From positions 1 to 51,722 of the forward strand of contig CAIVHU010000097.1 of the NCBI GenBank assembly GCA_903905735.1: a stretch of DNA of 51,722 nt, written 5' to 3'. Positions 25,756-34,872 of the stretch are shown here, in pieces; the first letter of the stretch is position 1; each line of letters starts with the position of its first letter. This DNA comes from an uncultured beta proteobacterium. GTDB taxonomy: Bacteria; Pseudomonadota; Gammaproteobacteria; Burkholderiales; Burkholderiaceae_C. The position numbers and the translations under genes were made by a program. Below the pieces are notes generated by a model. That model was given only the letters and a program-made list of their open reading frames with translations, had not been told where the DNA came from and ran no database searches.

Positions 25756-26901
25756 ATGACATTTAGCTTGAAAAAACTGGCTTTGGGTGCCGCTTTGGCA
25801 TTGGGTGCGGTTGCAGCGCTGGCGGCTGCCCCGATCAAGATCGGTTCTGTTCTATCGGTCACCGGACCGGCGGCGTTTCTGGGCGACCCGGAGCTCAAGA
25901 CGCTGAAAATGTATGTGGAAGACATCAACCACAAGGGCGGCGTGCTGGGTCGCCAGCTGGAGCTGGTGCATTACGACGACGGCAGTGACGCGGGCAAGGC
26001 CAACGGATTTGCCAAACGCCTGATTGACGACGACAAGGTGGACATCATCGTGGGCGGCACCACCACGGGCTCGACCATGTCGATGGCACCGCTGATGGAA
26101 AAGGCCGGCATGCCGTTCATCTCGCTCGCCGGTGCTGTGGTGATCATCGAGCCGGTCAAGAAATGGGTTTTCAAAACCCCGCACACCGACCGCATGGCTG
26201 CCGAAAAAGTGTTTGAGGACATGAAGAAGCGCGGCCTGACCAAGGTGGCGCTGTTCTCGGAGACCAGCGGTTTTGGCCAATCGGGCAAAACGGAAACCGA
26301 GGCTGTGGCTGGCAAATACGGCATCACGCTGGTGGCCAATGAAACCTACGGCCCCAAGGACACCGACATGAGCCCGCAACTCACCAAAATCCGCAACACC
26401 CCCGGTGTGCAGGCGGTGTTCATCTTTGGCCTGGGCCAGGGCCCGGCGATTGCCACCAAGAACTACAAGCAGCTCGGCATGACGCTGCCGCTGTACCACG
26501 CCCACGGCGTGGCCTCCAACGAGTTCATCAAACTCGCTGGCGCAGCGGCTGAAGGGGTGCGCCTGCCCGCAGCCGCCCTGCTGGTGGCTGACAAGTTGCC
26601 CGACAGTGACCCCCAAAAACGCGTGGTGGAAGGCTATACCAAGGCGTTTGAAGCCAAATGGAAAACCGGTGTCTCGACCTTCGGCGGCCATGCCTATGAC
26701 GGGCTGATGCTGGCCACGGATGCGATGAAACGCGCTGGCGGCACCGACAAGGCCAAAGTGCGCGACGCCATTGAAGCCACCAAGGGTTATGTCGGCACCG
26801 GCGGCGTGGTCAACATGTCGGCCACCGACCACATGGGTCTGGACCTGTCAGCATTCAAGATGCTGGAAATCAAGAACGGCGACTGGACGCTGGTCAACTG
26901 A
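25756..26901 (+). CDS. ABC transporter substrate-binding protein (LivJ-like)
   Basis: This 381-residue protein follows a strong site (AAAGAGGAG). A signal peptide (MTFSLKKLALGAALAL onward, cut near AAA-PIKIG) leads into a type I periplasmic binding fold (PIKIGSVLSVTGPAAFLG; VDIIVGGTTTGSTM; SETSGFGQSG). It should bind the aromatic acid and deliver it to LivHMGF. Separated by 12 kb from the other transporter genes, it sits just before the crotonase and paaABCDE and behind the large palindrome, so it may be expressed at its own level. Confidence 0.93.
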   Translation: MTFSLKKLALGAALALGAVAALAAAPIKIGSVLSVTGPAAFLGDPELKTLKMYVEDINHKGGVLGRQLELVHYDDGSDAGKANGFAKRLIDDDKVDIIVGGTTTGSTMSMAPLMEKAGMPFISLAGAVVIIEPVKKWVFKTPHTDRMAAEKVFEDMKKRGLTKVALFSETSGFGQSGKTETEAVAGKYGITLVANETYGPKDTDMSPQLTKIRNTPGVQAVFIFGLGQGPAIATKNYKQLGMTLPLYHAHGVASNEFIKLAGAAAEGVRLPAAALLVADKLPDSDPQKRVVEGYTKAFEAKWKTGVSTFGGHAYDGLMLATDAMKRAGGTDKAKVRDAIEATKGYVGTGGVVNMSATDHMGLDLSAFKMLEIKNGDWTLVN

Positions 26902-26926
26902 AGCCGCTTCGTCCGCCCACCCCACC

Positions 26927-27712
26927 ATGTTTGAAACCCTTGAGATTGAACGCGGCGGGCCGGTAGCCACGGTCTGGATGAACCGCCCGCAAGTGTTCAA
27001 TGCCTTCAACGAGCAGCTCATTGACGAGTTGCACCAGGCTTGCCTGGCGCTGGACACCGACCCGGGTGTGCGTGTGGTGGTGCTGGGCGGGCGCGGACGG
27101 CATTTTTCAGCCGGCGCTGATCTGAACTGGATGCGTCGCGCATCCCTTGGCAGCGAGGCGGACAACTTGGAAGACGCGCGCCGCTTTGCACGCATGTTGC
27201 AGGCGCTGGCTGGCCTGTCCAAACCCAGCATTGCGCGCGTGCAGGGTGCGGCTCTGGGCGGTGGCACCGGGCTGGCGGCGGCATGTGACATGGCGGTGGC
27301 CAGCGCGGACGCGACTTTTGCCACCTCCGAGGTCAAATTCGGCATCATCCCGGCGGTGATCAGCCCTTATGTGCTTCGTGCCATCGGGCCACGTCACGCA
27401 TTGCGTTACTTCCAGACCGCTGAAAAAATCGGCGCCGAGCGCGCGCTGGCCATCGGTCTGATCAATGAAGTCACGCCGGTGGACGCGCTGGACGCCGGCG
27501 TGGCAGCCCTGATTGAGCCGCTGCTGGCCGGCGGACCGTCAGCGCAAAAGGCGGCCAAGGAGCTGATTGAAGCGATCAAAGGCCGCCCCATCGACAACAC
27601 TACGCTCGAAGACACGGCCCGGCGCATTGCCGCACAGCGCGCCACACCCGAGGGGCGTGACGGCATCGCCGCGTTTCTGGACAAGCGCCCACCCGCCTGG
27701 ATGGCGGACTAA
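26927..27712 (+). CDS. Enoyl-CoA hydratase/isomerase (LiuC-like, possible PaaF role)
   Basis: ATG 26927 gives [20 protein letters not shown]; 261 residues. The crotonase motifs are [15 protein letters not shown] and [16 protein letters not shown] with the catalytic Glu in [21 protein letters not shown] is typical of methylglutaconyl-CoA hydratases (LiuC). The window has no clear PaaF (2,3-dehydroadipyl-CoA hydratase), so this gene, placed right before paaA, may fill that step. I cannot tell from sequence which substrate is preferred. Confidence 0.85.
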   Translation: MFETLEIERGGPVATVWMNRPQVFNAFNEQLIDELHQACLALDTDPGVRVVVLGGRGRHFSAGADLNWMRRASLGSEADNLEDARRFARMLQALAGLSKPSIARVQGAALGGGTGLAAACDMAVASADATFATSEVKFGIIPAVISPYVLRAIGPRHALRYFQTAEKIGAERALAIGLINEVTPVDALDAGVAALIEPLLAGGPSAQKAAKELIEAIKGRPIDNTTLEDTARRIAAQRATPEGRDGIAAFLDKRPPAWMAD

Positions 27713-27741
27713 CCCCATTTTTCTCACCAGGAGTCACGACG

Positions 27742-28755
27742 ATGTACACCCAATCGTTCAACGTGCAAGAGACCCCCGGCCAGAAACCGGCCGCCAAAAC
27801 GGTGTCTCTGGAGAACCCGCAGGCGCAGGCCCGCTTCGATGTCAAGATAGACGCGGACGGCAAGATCGAGCCGCAAGACTGGATGCCCGAGGCCTATCGC
27901 AAAACCTTGCTGCGTCAGATCAGCCAGCACGCCCATAGCGAAATCGTCGGCATGCTGCCAGAGGGCAACTGGATCAGCCGCGCACCCAGCCTGAAACGCA
28001 AGGCCATCCTGATCGCCAAGGTGCAGGACGAAGGCGGCCACGGCCTGTACCTGTACAGCGCAGCGGAAACCCTGGGCCAGGGGCGTGACCAGATGCTGGC
28101 CGACCTGCACAGTGGCAAAGCCAAATACAGCTCGATCTTCAACTACCCGACGCTGACCTGGGCGGACGTGGGCGTGATCGGCTGGCTGGTGGATGGCGCG
28201 GCCATCATGAACCAGATCCCGCTGTGCCGCTGCTCCTATGGCCCCTATGCACGCGCGATGATCCGCGTCTGCAAGGAAGAGTCCTTTCACCAGCGCCAGG
28301 GTTATGAGGCGCTACTGGTCATGATGCAGGGCACCGCCGAGCAAAAAGCCATGGTGCAGGACGCGGTGAACCGCTTCTGGTGGAAGTGTCTGGCCATGTT
28401 TGGCCCGCCCGACGCCGACAGTCCGCACAGCGCACAAGCCATGCGTTGGGGCATCAAGCGCATGAGCAACGACGATCTGCGGCAAAAATTCATCGACGCC
28501 ACCGTGCCACAAGCCCAGGTGCTGGGTGTGACCCTGCCCGACCCTGACCTGAAGTGGAGCGAGGAGCGCCAGCATTTTGACTACGGCCCGATCGACTGGG
28601 ACGAGTTCTGGGCCACTGTCAACGGCAGCGGCCCGTGCAACCACGAGCGCCTGGCCACCCGCGTCAAGGCCCATGCAGACGGCCAATGGGTGTGCGATGC
28701 TGCCCTAGCCTACGCCGCCAAACATTCACCGCAAACCGAAAGGCAGGCAGCATGA
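27742..28755 (+). CDS. paaA: PaaA: phenylacetyl-CoA epoxidase catalytic subunit
   Basis: This 337-residue protein follows CAGGAG. It is a carboxylate-bridged di-iron ferritin-like subunit; ligands come from helices with E and EIVG ([10 protein letters not shown]), [23 protein letters not shown] and the later AE region. It forms the oxygenase core with PaaC and epoxidises the ring of phenylacetyl-CoA using O2. Its stop overlaps the paaB start (ATGA). Confidence 0.96.
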   Translation: MYTQSFNVQETPGQKPAAKTVSLENPQAQARFDVKIDADGKIEPQDWMPEAYRKTLLRQISQHAHSEIVGMLPEGNWISRAPSLKRKAILIAKVQDEGGHGLYLYSAAETLGQGRDQMLADLHSGKAKYSSIFNYPTLTWADVGVIGWLVDGAAIMNQIPLCRCSYGPYARAMIRVCKEESFHQRQGYEALLVMMQGTAEQKAMVQDAVNRFWWKCLAMFGPPDADSPHSAQAMRWGIKRMSNDDLRQKFIDATVPQAQVLGVTLPDPDLKWSEERQHFDYGPIDWDEFWATVNGSGPCNHERLATRVKAHADGQWVCDAALAYAAKHSPQTERQAA

Positions 28756-29090
28756 CAGCCCCTCAAACCAAACCGCTTCCAAAGGGCGCTGACACAGTTG
28801 CACCGGCCCTGAAAGACTGGCCGCTGTGGGAAGTCTTTGTGCGCAGCAAGCAGGGTCTGGAACACAAGCACTGCGGCAGCCTGCACGCCAGTGACTCCCA
28901 GCACGCGCTGCAAATGGCGCGCGATGTCTACACCCGCCGCCAGGAAGGTGTCAGCATCTGGGTGGTGCCGTCCAAAAGTATCACCGCCAGCTCGCCCGAC
29001 GACAAGGACGCGCTGTTTGACCCGGCTGCCGACAAGATCTACCGCCACCCGACCTTTTATGAGATTCCCGACGAAGTGGGGCACATGTGA
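28752..29090 (+). CDS. paaB: PaaB: phenylacetyl-CoA epoxidase subunit
   Basis: ATG 28752 overlaps the paaA stop by four bases. The protein is 112 residues with the family core [20 protein letters not shown], the segment [17 protein letters not shown], and a [19 protein letters not shown] tail. PaaB bridges PaaAC units in the complex. Its stop overlaps the next gene by one base. Confidence 0.95.
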   Translation: MTAPQTKPLPKGADTVAPALKDWPLWEVFVRSKQGLEHKHCGSLHASDSQHALQMARDVYTRRQEGVSIWVVPSKSITASSPDDKDALFDPAADKIYRHPTFYEIPDEVGHM

Positions 29091-29896
29091 TGACGGTCAA
29101 AGCCACGTCGCAAGCGGCCTGCCAGGACTACCTGCTGCATCTGGCCGACAACGCGCTGATTCTGGGCCAGCGCAACGCCCAGTGGTGTGGCCACGGTCCG
29201 GTGCTCGAAGAGGACCTGGCGCTGGCCAACAACAGCCTGGACCTGATCGGCCAGGCACGTCTGCTCTACCAGCAGGTCGCGGCGCTACGCAAGGATGGCA
29301 AAACCACCGAAGACCTGCTGGCCTACTTCAGGGACGTGCCTGACTTCAAAAACTACACCCTGCTGGAGCTGCCGCACAGCACCGCGCTGGCCCCCACCGC
29401 ATCGGGGAACCGTGACTACGCGGTGACCATCGCACGCAATTTTTTGTACAGCGCCCTGATGCTGGGTGTGTGGGAAGGGCTCAAGAACTCGACCGACAAA
29501 CAGCTGGCCGCGATTGCCGCCAAGTCGTTCAAGGAAACCAGCTACCACCTGCGCCATGCGCACGACTGGGTGCTGCGCCTGGGTGACGGCACGCCGGAGT
29601 CTCACGCCAGAATGCAGGCGGCCATGGACCATTTGATGCCCTACACCCAGGAATTCTGGGCGCCAAGTGCTATGGAGGCAGTAGCATTCAAGATGGGCAT
29701 GGGGGTGGACACCCGCGGCCTGCAAGACGGCTGGAATGAAATGGTGGACGACGCGCTGGCGCAGGCCACGCTCACACGCCCCAAAGCCGGCGGCCATGTG
29801 CCCACCGGCAAACATGGCGTGCATTCCGAGCACCTGGGTTTTGTGCTGGCGGAAATGCAATGCCTGGCGCGCGCCCACCCGCAAGCGGCCTGGTAG
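29090..29896 (+). CDS. paaC: PaaC: phenylacetyl-CoA epoxidase structural subunit
   Basis: ATG 29090 overlaps the paaB stop; GTG 29087 one codon earlier is possible but less likely. The 268-residue ferritin-like protein shows LGQRNAQWCGHGPVLEEDLA, LLELPHS, and RHAHDWVLRLGDGTPESHAR. PaaC is the partner of PaaA without a working metal site in studied members. Confidence 0.95.
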   Translation: MTVKATSQAACQDYLLHLADNALILGQRNAQWCGHGPVLEEDLALANNSLDLIGQARLLYQQVAALRKDGKTTEDLLAYFRDVPDFKNYTLLELPHSTALAPTASGNRDYAVTIARNFLYSALMLGVWEGLKNSTDKQLAAIAAKSFKETSYHLRHAHDWVLRLGDGTPESHARMQAAMDHLMPYTQEFWAPSAMEAVAFKMGMGVDTRGLQDGWNEMVDDALAQATLTRPKAGGHVPTGKHGVHSEHLGFVLAEMQCLARAHPQAAW

Positions 29897-29901
29897 CGAG
29901 C

Positions 29902-30459
29902 ATGCCCACGCGCCTGCCTGAAGAGCCGATCCCGCCGAAGCAGGCGGATGAGGCGTTTTTTGCCGTCTGGAACCTGCTCGAATCCGTGGCCGACCCGGAA
30001 ATCCCGGTGGTCAACTTGCGTGAGATGGGCATCCTGCGCGCCGTGCGCGATGGAGCGGACGGACTGGAAGTGGTCATTACGCCCACCTACAGCGGCTGCC
30101 CGGCCATGAGCCAGATGCACAACGATGTGGTGCATGCGCTGAGCAACGCTGGTGTTTCCGCACAGGTGCTCACCCAGCTGGCCCCGGCCTGGAGCACCGA
30201 CTGGATGACCGCCGCAGCGCACGACAAATTGCGCACCTACGGCATTGCGCCACCGCAGCCCACCGGATGCGCCGCAGGTGCCAACGTCGTGGAGTTTGCT
30301 GCCAAAAAGAGAGCTGTCAGCCCAGAACAGACGGTGGCCTGCCCCCAATGTGGCTCAGATAACACCACCGAGATCTCACACTTTGGCTCGACCGCCTGCA
30401 AGGCCCTGTACCGCTGCCTGAGCTGCCAGGAAACCTTCGACTACTTCAAACCTTATTGA
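29902..30459 (+). CDS. paaD: PaaD: epoxidase maturation factor (MIP18/DUF59 plus zinc ribbon)
   Basis: ATG 29902 lies five bases after paaC. The protein is 185 residues. The DUF59 part has DPEIPVVNLREMGIL and TPTYSGCPAM with the conserved Cys. The C-terminal part has CPQCGS and CLSCQE, a zinc or iron ribbon. It is thought to help assemble iron centres of the epoxidase. Confidence 0.93.
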   Translation: MPTRLPEEPIPPKQADEAFFAVWNLLESVADPEIPVVNLREMGILRAVRDGADGLEVVITPTYSGCPAMSQMHNDVVHALSNAGVSAQVLTQLAPAWSTDWMTAAAHDKLRTYGIAPPQPTGCAAGANVVEFAAKKRAVSPEQTVACPQCGSDNTTEISHFGSTACKALYRCLSCQETFDYFKPY

Positions 30460-30486
30460 ACGTGGTTTGCCCCACGCACGCTCATC

Positions 30487-31590
30487 ATGTCCACACTCCC
30501 GCGTTTTCACGACCTGCGTGTTGCCAGCATCAGCCCCGAGGCGGCTGGCTCGGTCGCCATCGCCTTGCAGGTGCCAGACGAGCTGCTGGTCAGCTTTGAC
30601 TTCCAGCCCGGCCAGTATCTGACGCTGCGCAGCCGCATCGACGGTGCCGATGTGCGCCGCAGTTATTCCATCTGCTGCACACACAGCCATCTGCAACAAC
30701 ACCGCGAGCTGGTGGTGGGCGTGCGCCCGATGACCGGCGGCGTCTTTTCCAACTGGGCAGCGCACACCCTCAAGGTGGGCGACACGCTGGCGGTGATGCC
30801 GCCGGACGGACGTTTTGTATCCCGCCGCCCGCGCGCGCTTCACCGGGTGGGCTTTGCAGCCGGTTCGGGCATCACGCCGATCCTGTCGATCATGGCCAGC
30901 ACGCTAGAAGAGCAGCCGCAGAGCAAATTCACCTTGGTGTATGGCAACCGCAGCATGGCCACGGTGATGTTGAACGAAGCCCTGCAAGACCTCAAAGACC
31001 GCTATCCAGACCGCCTGACGCTGATCCATATCCTGTCTCGCCAGGCGCAGGAAGTGGATTTGCTGCAAGGCCGCATCGATGCCGATAAAGTGCGCGCCAT
31101 CATCAACACGCTGTTGCCAGTGGGCAGCATGGACGAGGTGTTTGTCTGCGGACCCGACGCCATGATAGACGCCACCCAAAGTGCCCTGCTGGAAGCCGGT
31201 GTGCCTGACAAACAGGTGCACGTGGAGCGCTTCACTTCGCCCACGCTCGATGCCTTGAGTCCCGAAGCCCGTCAGACGGCGGTTACCCGGCTGCCATTGC
31301 CAACCGGTGGCCAAGTGGCACTGACCGTGGTGCTGGACGGCAAATCACACGCACTGCAGATGGTGCCTAACGAACTGGTGCTGGACGTGGCCATGGCCGC
31401 CGGGCTGGATTTGCCTTTCTCTTGCAAAGGCGGTGTTTGTGCCACCTGCCGCTGCAAGGTCATCCAAGGCAGTGTGGCCATGGACAAGAACTTTGGCCTG
31501 GAGTCCTGGGAGACCGACAAAGGTTTTGTGCTGAGCTGCCAGTCGCACCCCACCAGCGACGCGGTGACAGTGAGTTTTGACGAACGTTGA
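30487..31590 (+). CDS. paaE: PaaE: epoxidase reductase (FAD, NADPH, 2Fe-2S)
   Basis: This 367-residue reductase has an FAD domain (FQPGQYLTLRS, RRSYSICCTH), an NAD(P) domain (AAGSGITPILSIMAS, VFVCGPDAMID) and a C-terminal plant-type ferredoxin with CKGGVCATCRCKV plus a later Cys in LSCQS. It passes electrons from NADPH to the PaaAC di-iron site. It overlaps no gene but ends 11 bases before maiA. Confidence 0.95.
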   Translation: MSTLPRFHDLRVASISPEAAGSVAIALQVPDELLVSFDFQPGQYLTLRSRIDGADVRRSYSICCTHSHLQQHRELVVGVRPMTGGVFSNWAAHTLKVGDTLAVMPPDGRFVSRRPRALHRVGFAAGSGITPILSIMASTLEEQPQSKFTLVYGNRSMATVMLNEALQDLKDRYPDRLTLIHILSRQAQEVDLLQGRIDADKVRAIINTLLPVGSMDEVFVCGPDAMIDATQSALLEAGVPDKQVHVERFTSPTLDALSPEARQTAVTRLPLPTGGQVALTVVLDGKSHALQMVPNELVLDVAMAAGLDLPFSCKGGVCATCRCKVIQGSVAMDKNFGLESWETDKGFVLSCQSHPTSDAVTVSFDER

Positions 31591-31600
31591 GTGGCAGCCC

Positions 31601-32239
31601 ATGAAGGTTTACAACTACTTTCGCAGCGGCACCTCGCACCGCCTGCGCATCGCGCTGAACCTCAAGGGCCTGGAATGGGACTATGTGGCGGTCGATTTAC
31701 GTGCCGAGGCGCACTTTGACGCGGCCTTCAAGGCACTCAACCCGCAGGGCTTGGTACCCACACTGATCGACGCGGATCTGGTGCTGACCCAGTCGGTGGC
31801 CATCATCGAATGGATCGAAGAACGCTACCCGCAGCCGCCGCTGCTGCCAGCGGATGTGAACGACCGCGCCCACGTGCGCGCCATGGCGGCCATCATCGGC
31901 TGCGATATCCACCCGCTGAACAACCGGCGCGTGCTGGAATACCTGCGCCACACGCTGGACTGCGACGAAGCGGCCGTGTTGCAGTGGCGCGGCACCTGGA
32001 TTACCAGCGGCTTCGCCGCGCTGGAAACCCTGCTGGCCGCCGACAAAGGGCGCAGCAGCTTCTGTTTTGGCCATAGCCCGACGCTGGCAGATGCTTATCT
32101 GGTGGCGCAGGTGGAAAGCGCCCGGCGCTTCAAGGTGAATCTGGCACCGTACCCGTGCATCATGGCCATCGACCAGGCTTGCGCCAAATTACCCGCGTTT
32201 ATGCGCGCCGCACCTAAAAATCAGCCGGATGCGGTTTAA
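31601..32239 (+). CDS. maiA: Maleylacetoacetate isomerase (zeta-class GST)
   Basis: ATG 31601 gives MKVYNYFRSGTSHRLRIALN; 212 residues, the usual size. The N-terminal thioredoxin-like domain has the SGTSHRLR active-site region and NPQGLVPTLID, and the C-terminal helical domain has GCDIHPLNNRRVLEYL and PTLADAYLVAQ. It would convert maleylacetoacetate to fumarylacetoacetate with glutathione, feeding fahA 13 kb upstream. Maleylpyruvate isomerase is an alternative. Confidence 0.92.
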   Translation: MKVYNYFRSGTSHRLRIALNLKGLEWDYVAVDLRAEAHFDAAFKALNPQGLVPTLIDADLVLTQSVAIIEWIEERYPQPPLLPADVNDRAHVRAMAAIIGCDIHPLNNRRVLEYLRHTLDCDEAAVLQWRGTWITSGFAALETLLAADKGRSSFCFGHSPTLADAYLVAQVESARRFKVNLAPYPCIMAIDQACAKLPAFMRAAPKNQPDAV

Positions 32240-32274
32240 CATCAACTTTCACCCTCTCTCTGGACCAAAACCAC

Positions 32275-33918
32275 ATGTCAAACCTGATTTTGTTGGGCGA
32301 CGAAGCAGTTGCCCGCGCTGCCATTGATGCAGGCATCACGGCGGCCTACGCCTACCCGGGCACGCCATCCACCGAGATTTACCAGACCATCGCCGACCAT
32401 GCCAAGCAGCACGGCCTGCCAGTCAAGGGTTTTTGGTCCGGCAATGAAAAGGTGGCGCTGGAAGAAGCGGTGGGGGTGTCCTACGCAGGTTGCCGCGCGA
32501 TGGTGTCGATGAAACATGTGGGCCTGAACGTGGCCGCCGATCCGTTCATGAACGTGGCGGTGTCGGGCGCGCATGGCGGGCTGGTGATTGTGGTGGCCGA
32601 TGACCCGTCGATGCACAGCTCGCAAAACGAGCAGGACTCGCGCTACTTTGCCGACTTTGCCATGATGCCCTGCCTGGAGCCCGCCAACCAGCAGCAGTGT
32701 TATGACTTCACCCGCGAGGCGTTCGAGCTCTCCGAGCAGCTTCAGGTGCCGGTGATGCTACGCTTGGTGACGCGGCTGGCGCACAGCCGCTCGCAGGTCA
32801 CGCTGGCCCCGCCGCGCGAGCCCAATACACCGCACTATGTGGATGACCCGGCGCGCTTCACGCTGATTCCGGCCAATGCCCGGCGTGCCTATGCGCAACT
32901 GATTGAAAAACAAAAACCCCTGCTGGCCTACAGCGAGGCACACCCGGCCTGCACCTTGACCATCCAAGGCCAGGGCAAGCCTGGCATTCTGGTCAGCGGT
33001 CTGGCCTGGAACTACCTGACCGAGGCGCTGGGGGATGCCATCCACGACTACAACCTGCTGCGCATCCCGATGTACCCACTGCCGGTGAAAAAAATCCGCC
33101 AGTTGCTCGATGCCTCCAGCGAGGTGTTTGTGGTGGAAGAAGGCTACCCGTTTATCGAGCGCCTGGTCAGCGCCAACGGCCTGATGCAGGAACCGCCGAT
33201 CCGAGGCAAGCTCACCGGCGACCTGCCACGCACCGGCGAGTTGAACCAGGATGCCATCAAACCCTGCTTTGGTCTCACCGCCCTGCCCGCCTTGCAGCTC
33301 GCAGGCCTTGCCGATGTGCTGGTGGGCCGCCCACCGCGCCTGTGTGACAAGTGCCCGCACAGCGATGCCTACATCGCCATCCGCGAGGTGCTGGATGACC
33401 TGGGTGCCGGGGTGAGGGTGATGGGTGACATTGGCTGCTACACGCTAGGTTACATGGAGCCGCACCAGGCCCTCCACTCGGCCTTGTGCATGGGCGCGTC
33501 GATCGGCATGGCCATTGGCGCTTCACATGCGGGCATGACGCCCAGCCTGTGCGTGATTGGTGACGGCACCTTCACACATTCAGGTCTGGCGCCGCTGCTG
33601 GATGCAGCGCGAGACAACAGCAATATCAAGGTCTTCATTCTGGACAACAGCATCGTCGCCATGACTGGTGGCCAGCCAACCATGGCCACCGACGAAGAAG
33701 TGGTGGACCTGGTGGCGGGCCTGGGCGTGCCGCGCAGCCACATCCGCATTGTTGAGCCGACCGCACACAAGAAGCAGCACACCCTGCACGTCATCCGCGA
33801 GGAGCTGGCCTACACCGGCTTGTCGGTCATCGTGGCACGCCGCGCCTGCGTGACCTATGCCAAGGAGATCAAGGAACTCAAGGCGCACAAACGCGAGATT
33901 ACGGTGGTGGCAGCATGA
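32275..33918 (+). CDS. iorA: Indolepyruvate oxidoreductase alpha subunit lacking ferredoxin domain
   Basis: This 547-residue protein has the pyruvate-oxidoreductase N-terminal domain (AAYAYPGTPSTEIYQTI), a central domain, the RLCDKCPHSDAYIAIREV segment and the TPP-binding domain (GDIGCYTLGYMEPH; GDGTFTHSGLAPLLDAA; DNSIVAMTGGQP). Archaeal IorA proteins run to about 620-650 residues and end in a two [4Fe-4S] ferredoxin domain. Here the protein stops at REITVVAA with no CxxCxxC motif. It should oxidise arylpyruvates to aryl-acetyl-CoA with CoA, bypassing PaaK for phenylpyruvate. The electron acceptor is unclear. Confidence 0.88.
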   Translation: MSNLILLGDEAVARAAIDAGITAAYAYPGTPSTEIYQTIADHAKQHGLPVKGFWSGNEKVALEEAVGVSYAGCRAMVSMKHVGLNVAADPFMNVAVSGAHGGLVIVVADDPSMHSSQNEQDSRYFADFAMMPCLEPANQQQCYDFTREAFELSEQLQVPVMLRLVTRLAHSRSQVTLAPPREPNTPHYVDDPARFTLIPANARRAYAQLIEKQKPLLAYSEAHPACTLTIQGQGKPGILVSGLAWNYLTEALGDAIHDYNLLRIPMYPLPVKKIRQLLDASSEVFVVEEGYPFIERLVSANGLMQEPPIRGKLTGDLPRTGELNQDAIKPCFGLTALPALQLAGLADVLVGRPPRLCDKCPHSDAYIAIREVLDDLGAGVRVMGDIGCYTLGYMEPHQALHSALCMGASIGMAIGASHAGMTPSLCVIGDGTFTHSGLAPLLDAARDNSNIKVFILDNSIVAMTGGQPTMATDEEVVDLVAGLGVPRSHIRIVEPTAHKKQHTLHVIREELAYTGLSVIVARRACVTYAKEIKELKAHKREITVVAA

Positions 33919-34700
33919 ACTTTGATCTGGTGATTGCCGGTGTCGGCGGCCAAGGGGTGCTGACGATTGCCGCTGTGCTGGATCGCACGGTGCATGAGGC
34001 GGGGCTGTTCGTCAAACAGTCCGAAGTGCATGGCATGGCGCAGCGCGGCGGCGCGGTGTCGGCCTTTGTGCGGATTTCTGACCAGCCCATTGCCAGCGAC
34101 CTGATCGCGCGGGGCAGCGCCAGCCTGCTGATTTCGGTGGAGCCGCTGGAGGCGTTGCGTTACACAACGTTACTCAAAACCGATGGTTGGATCGTCAGCG
34201 ACATCACTCCGATGCTCAACGTGACCGAATACCCCCCCATGCCCGAGGTGTACAAGGTGCTGTTCTCGGCACCCCATCTGGTGGCGCTGGACGCGACCCG
34301 GCTGGCGCACAAGGCCGGCACGCTCAAGGCGCAGAACATCGCCGTGCTGGGCGCAGCGGCCATGCACCTGCCGCTGCCCACCGAGCTGATTGAGCAACAA
34401 ATCACCGCGCTGTTTGAGCGCAAGGGTGAACGCATCGTCAATGCCAACCTGCATGCGTTTCGCAAGGGCGATTCCGCCAGCCGCTTCACGGCGGCGCTGC
34501 TGGACGCTGGCATCACCGGTGACACGGTGGCACGGGTGGTATCGCACATCCACTTCCCGCCGCACCCGGTGGCCGCCGATCTGGTGGCTGCTTGTATTGA
34601 GCGGCTGTTGCATGGCGACGCGGCCGAGCTGCTCAACCATCTGCAACAGCATGAAGAGTTGACGCGCCTGGAAACCATGGCGGAGTTGCAGACCCACTGA
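33915..34700 (+). CDS. iorB: Indolepyruvate oxidoreductase beta subunit
   Basis: The ATG at 33915 overlaps the iorA stop by four bases. The gamma-type domain shows DLVIAGVGGQGVLTIAAVL, QSEVHGMAQRGGAVSAFVR and the SVEPLEALRY and ISDITPML-like strands. At 261 residues it is longer than the roughly 200 of many IorB proteins because of a helical tail (about 180-261) of unknown use. It pairs with IorA. Confidence 0.88.
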   Translation: MNFDLVIAGVGGQGVLTIAAVLDRTVHEAGLFVKQSEVHGMAQRGGAVSAFVRISDQPIASDLIARGSASLLISVEPLEALRYTTLLKTDGWIVSDITPMLNVTEYPPMPEVYKVLFSAPHLVALDATRLAHKAGTLKAQNIAVLGAAAMHLPLPTELIEQQITALFERKGERIVNANLHAFRKGDSASRFTAALLDAGITGDTVARVVSHIHFPPHPVAADLVAACIERLLHGDAAELLNHLQQHEELTRLETMAELQTH

Positions 34701-34804
34701 CGGCAATGACAGTGCGGCCGCCCATGTCATTGACTGCAGTCTTTGTACTGCCGAGTCAAGTGAGCGCCGAGCTGTTGTCCGGGTGCAGAGTTGCTTTCAT
34801 TGCC

Positions 34805-34850
34805 ATAGCTTCCAGCCCTTATGGAATAAGGGATAGAGCCATATTTTTTA
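34805..34850 (+). repeat. Dispersed repeat family A, copy before GS-like gene
   Basis: ATAGCTTCCAGCCCTTATGG followed by AATAAGGGATAGAGCC and a T-rich end, in forward orientation. It contains an internal inverted repeat, CCCTTAT with ATAAGGG. It lies in the 172-base gap after iorB; the rest of that gap shows nothing I can name. Confidence 0.6.
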
Positions 34851-34872
34851 TAAATTCATCAGAGCCGCCCTT

